A stretch of DNA of 64,000 nt from JAMDCX01 sp049977145 (lineage in GTDB: Bacteria > Planctomycetota > Phycisphaerae > WQYP01): positions 1 to 64,000 of the forward strand of contig JBMFGW010000004.1 in NCBI GenBank assembly GCA_049977145.1. Direction: 5' to 3'. Position 1 is the first letter of the stretch, and each line of letters starts with the position of its first letter. The notes under the pieces are model-generated. The model saw nothing but the letters and a program-made list of their open reading frames with translations, did not search any database and was not told the origin of the DNA. Of the stretch, positions 61,089 through 64,000 are shown one piece after another. The position numbers and the translations under genes are program-made.

Positions 61089-61489
61089 ACTTCAAGACAT
61101 GTCCAGCACATAGCGTATCACATGATGAGGTGATGAAACGGAAACTCAAGTCCGATCCCATGTTCGCCGTGGAATATCTTCGAGCCGCACTGGAGGATGC
61201 AGATGAACCGAAAGTATTGCTGCTTGCATTGCGGCGGATCACCGAAGCGCGGGGTGGGTTTGCAAAAGTCGCAAAGATTGCCGGAATTGAACGTGAAAGC
61301 CTGCATCGCGCTTTGTCCGCCCGCGGCAACCCCCGCCTTTCCACGCTGCAGGCGGTTACCAAAGCCATCGGTCTGAAACTGACGGTCGAGCAGCGCTCCA
61401 GCGGCACGGGACGCAAATTTCCGCATTCCAATTCGCGGGGTTCCGCATCTCGCAAACCAGTCTCACGAACCTTCGCTCTTTTGGTGTAA
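61085..61489 (+). CDS. HigA-type antitoxin (helix-turn-helix)
   Basis: 134 residues. The region from F-A-V-E-Y-L-R-A-A-L-E-D to L-T-V-E is the typical addiction-module antidote: L-L-L-A-L-R-R-I-T-E-A-R-G-G, then helix-turn-helix residues F-A-K-V-A-K-I-A-G-I-E-R-E-S-L-H-R-A-L and G-N-P-R-L-S-T-L. The last ~35 residues (Ser/Arg-rich) are an unusual extension. It is intact although its toxin is broken, and its start overlaps the toxin stop by four bases (ATGA). Confidence 0.85.
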   Translation: MNFKTCPAHSVSHDEVMKRKLKSDPMFAVEYLRAALEDADEPKVLLLALRRITEARGGFAKVAKIAGIERESLHRALSARGNPRLSTLQAVTKAIGLKLTVEQRSSGTGRKFPHSNSRGSASRKPVSRTFALLV

Positions 61490-61612
61490 TCCCGGGCCTG
61501 TGGCGGTTACCAGGGACGTAAGCGCGAAGCAAGGAGGAAGGCGAAAAAAACGCAAATTGACAATATTATTATGGAAATTGACATTGTGAGAACTTGCCGT
61601 GTCATTGATAAT

Positions 61613-61635
61613 TACACTGTCAGCGGCTTAGCCGT
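61613..61635 (+). repeat. 23-bp element, copy 2
   Basis: Second copy of TACACTGTC...CGGCTTAGCCGT; it differs from 60334-60356 only at the tenth base (A for G). It ends 29 bases before the ATG of the SGNH gene, thus in its 5' leader. Confidence 0.6.
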
Positions 61636-61664
61636 GTAGGAGTATCTTTTGGAGAAATCTTGAT

Positions 61665-64000
61665 ATGACACAGCAAAAGAAAATCGCGTGGCGGTGTTTT
61701 ACAGCCATATTATTTGTCTGCCTACTACCTTTGTTCACGGCTTCCCGGGCGACGGCGGCGAAAATTCGCGTGGCCTGTGTCGGTGACAGTATTACCTACG
61801 GGTACGGCGTTCCGCAGCGGCGTGTCCATGGGTGGCCGGGGGTGTTACAACGCTTGTTGGGAAACGGCTACCAGGTGGCGAACTTCGGTTACAGCGGCGC
61901 TACCATGCTCAAGAATGGTAATCTTCCCTATTGGAAAACACCGGACTTTGAAGCTGCCACTAAATTTAATCCCAATATAGTCATCATCATGTTGGGCACC
62001 AATGATACGAAGCCGGAGAATTGGGCCCAATTCGGTTCCCAGTTCACTGCGAATGCGGAAGCGATGATTCGGCATTTTTCGCACCTCAAAGCCCGTGCCA
62101 AAGTTTATATCTGCACACCGCCTCCGATTATTCATTCTAATTATGGCATTAGCGAAGCGATGCTTGCGCGCGGGCCGATTCCGAATATTCATAAGGCTGG
62201 CCTGGCCACGTCTATTCCGGTCATACGAATTCATGCCGACCTGAGCCGATTCTTTGAAAACCACGGGGCGACGGGGTATTACCAGGCGGATGGCGTACAT
62301 CCGAACGCGGCGGGTCAGCATCGCATCGCCCAAATTATATTCCAGTTTTTGCAGGCACCAGAAACGGCTGCTGCTGATGTGGAAGCCGACGACGGGCCAC
62401 CAAGTCCGCAGGGGTTCTTTCTCAAGAATGGTGATCGCGTGGTATTCTACGGTGATAGCATCACTGAACAGCGGTTTTACACCACTGATGTTGAGATGTA
62501 TGTTCGCACCCGCTTTCCCGATCTCCACGTTCGGTTTGTCAACTCCGGCGTGGGTAGTGATACGGTCCGTGGAAATTGGGCCGGTGGGGTAAACCTGCGG
62601 CTTAAACGCGATGTGTTTGCATTCAAGCCCGATGTGGTCGCGATCATGCTGGGCATGAATGATGGCGGTGGCGGAGGCTCTATTGATCCCGTACTTTTTC
62701 AGAACTACAAGAATGGTTATGAACATATTATCCAATCGCTGAAGAGTCATCTGCCCGGCGTGCGAATCGTGCTAATTGCGCCCTCTCCTTTTGATGATGT
62801 AACAATGCCACCGCAACCTCCGAATGGTTACAACGCGACGTTGATCCGCTTTGGCCAATTTCTGAAAAACCTGGCCGCCAAGGATCATTTGGCGTATGCG
62901 AATTTCAATAGGCCGCTGGTGAACGTGTTGGAAAAGGCGGAGAAGATAAATCCGCAATTGGCACAGCAGATTATTCCCCAGCGGGTACATCCAGCGGCCA
63001 ATGGCCAGTTGGTAATGGCGGAAGCACTGTTAAAGGCTTGGAACGCGCCGGCGACAATTTCTGATGTGGATATTAACGCTGGCAATAAGTCGGTTTCGCA
63101 ATCCACCAATACCACGGTCTCGGCCCTGTCTGAAGCCAAAGGTAGCATCTCATGGACGCAGAAGGATCAAGCCCTGCCGCTGCCGATCATGGATTTACAT
63201 GAAAACTGGCCACAATTTCCACCGATTTTGGCACCTGTGGGCGCGAATGTGTCGCAGTTTTCCCGTTCGCTCTGGATGCCTCCCACGCCGAATTGGAATT
63301 ACACCAATCGCGTTACAGCGCTGGTCGTAAAATTATGCGGGTTTTACCACAACCTGGACTCCGAAACATTGCGGGTTACTGGGCTTGTTGCTCCGCGCTA
63401 CACCTTGCAAATTAATGGTCAATGGATTGGCGACTTCTCCAAGCAAAATCTGGCGGTTGGGGTCAATCTCGCCCGCTATGACACGCCCATGATGGCCCAA
63501 GCTTATTCTGTGTTGGACCAAGTATGGCGTGAGGCCCAAGTGCGGTTTTATATTTGGCGGCTTATCCAGTTGCCGCTGGAAAAAAGTCAGTATAAATTTA
63601 GTGCGCACGGTTGTTGGTCATTCGTGGGGCTTCCTCTAAAAAATTCCAAGCCGCAGGTGAAGGCGGCGCGTTCGCTGATCGGATTGCTTTATCATAATCT
63701 GTTCAAGACTGTGGCAGCACGCTGCGCAGTAATGGCGGAACCAGTGCCGTGTGAATATACGTTAAGTCCCACTGCGGTGGCGAAACCCGCCCCGGCGGGT
63801 GTGCTTTACCAGGATACATTTAAGGGTGGGCCGCTCATCGCGCTCAATGGCTGTCGGCCGACGGTTAGGCCGGGCCACAATATTCGATGGGCCGCTGCGG
63901 GTTGGAATGCGGATGGCTCAACGACCGCTGCGGGCAATGCCTATCTTCCATTTACGCCGGTTGGTGGCAATATCTATACGTTGTCGGCGGGCTTGAACCC
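61665..64000 (+). CDS. Large exported protein with two SGNH hydrolase domains (3' end outside window)
   Basis: The frame runs open for 778 codons to the window edge. After a signal peptide (TAILFVCLLPLFTASRATA) the first SGNH domain has GDSITYG (~43), LGTNDT (~108) and DGVHPNAAG (~206); the second has YGDSITEQR (~264), LGMNDG (~328) and QRVHPAANG (~442). All four blocks with Ser, Gly, Asn and Asp/His are intact in each, so both may be active esterases, for example deacetylating polysaccharide. A further region follows, and the last visible stretch (D-T-F-K-G-G-P to L-P-F-T-P-V-G-G-N-I-Y-T-L-S-A) looks like the start of a LamG-like domain. GGAGA (61651-61655) precedes the ATG. Confidence 0.9.
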   Translation, partial: MTQQKKIAWRCFTAILFVCLLPLFTASRATAAKIRVACVGDSITYGYGVPQRRVHGWPGVLQRLLGNGYQVANFGYSGATMLKNGNLPYWKTPDFEAATKFNPNIVIIMLGTNDTKPENWAQFGSQFTANAEAMIRHFSHLKARAKVYICTPPPIIHSNYGISEAMLARGPIPNIHKAGLATSIPVIRIHADLSRFFENHGATGYYQADGVHPNAAGQHRIAQIIFQFLQAPETAAADVEADDGPPSPQGFFLKNGDRVVFYGDSITEQRFYTTDVEMYVRTRFPDLHVRFVNSGVGSDTVRGNWAGGVNLRLKRDVFAFKPDVVAIMLGMNDGGGGGSIDPVLFQNYKNGYEHIIQSLKSHLPGVRIVLIAPSPFDDVTMPPQPPNGYNATLIRFGQFLKNLAAKDHLAYANFNRPLVNVLEKAEKINPQLAQQIIPQRVHPAANGQLVMAEALLKAWNAPATISDVDINAGNKSVSQSTNTTVSALSEAKGSISWTQKDQALPLPIMDLHENWPQFPPILAPVGANVSQFSRSLWMPPTPNWNYTNRVTALVVKLCGFYHNLDSETLRVTGLVAPRYTLQINGQWIGDFSKQNLAVGVNLARYDTPMMAQAYSVLDQVWREAQVRFYIWRLIQLPLEKSQYKFSAHGCWSFVGLPLKNSKPQVKAARSLIGLLYHNLFKTVAARCAVMAEPVPCEYTLSPTAVAKPAPAGVLYQDTFKGGPLIALNGCRPTVRPGHNIRWAAAGWNADGSTTAAGNAYLPFTPVGGNIYTLSAGLN

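Overview
The window is a 64 kb piece of a Gram-negative chromosome, most likely a planctomycete of the Phycisphaerae type. This taxonomic guess is inference. It rests on a type II pseudopilin ending in an H-x9-DG-like motif, a MoxR / DUF58 / BatA-like / VWA membrane cluster, a TolQ/TolR-like cluster with its own VWA protein, LpxD (an LPS outer membrane), a Tat-exported GH35 glycosidase and a large secreted double-SGNH protein. One run of N (4077-4170) marks a scaffold gap just after priA.

0-46 kb is mostly ordinary chromosome. It holds a BatA-like membrane protein, priA, dnaB, uppP, a small lipoprotein and a HEAT/TPR protein. A minus-strand envelope cluster follows (VWA protein, ExbB/TolQ-like, two ExbD/TolR-like, TPR protein; 14278 down to 8382). 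It is divergent from a plus-strand cluster at 14589-25674 (MoxR ATPase, DUF58, two VWA/BatA-like proteins, then four uncharacterised proteins, mostly membrane-anchored or exported). Next come a glycosyltransferase, a PyrK-like electron transfer subunit, a GH35 beta-galactosidase, the SRP RNA gene, a rhodanese, lpxD, a phosphate-selective-type porin, cydAB with a divergent Rrf2 regulator, a pseudopilin, a phosphatidylserine decarboxylase, speA, an ArsR regulator with serA, and a YihY-type membrane protein.

46-62 kb is an accessory region that reads as a defence and mobile island. It contains a VapBC pair, two ~553 bp direct repeats (48008-48560 and 51389-51940) bracketing an unrecognised two-gene operon and two small proteins, then on one strand a complete type I restriction-modification system (hsdR, hsdM, hsdS) followed by a trypsin-like serine protease and an AIPR-family protein with a nuclease-like N-terminus. 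After hsdR come REP-like palindromes, an internally deleted transposase remnant, and a HigBA-type toxin-antitoxin pair whose toxin is cut by a single in-frame TAA. Recurrent short palindromes and direct repeats are concentrated here.

The window ends inside a long secreted protein with two SGNH-hydrolase domains. The best candidates for something undescribed are the two-gene operon at 48643-50156 between the direct repeats, and the protease + AIPR pair appended to the type I system. No tRNA, no rRNA and no CRISPR array were seen.
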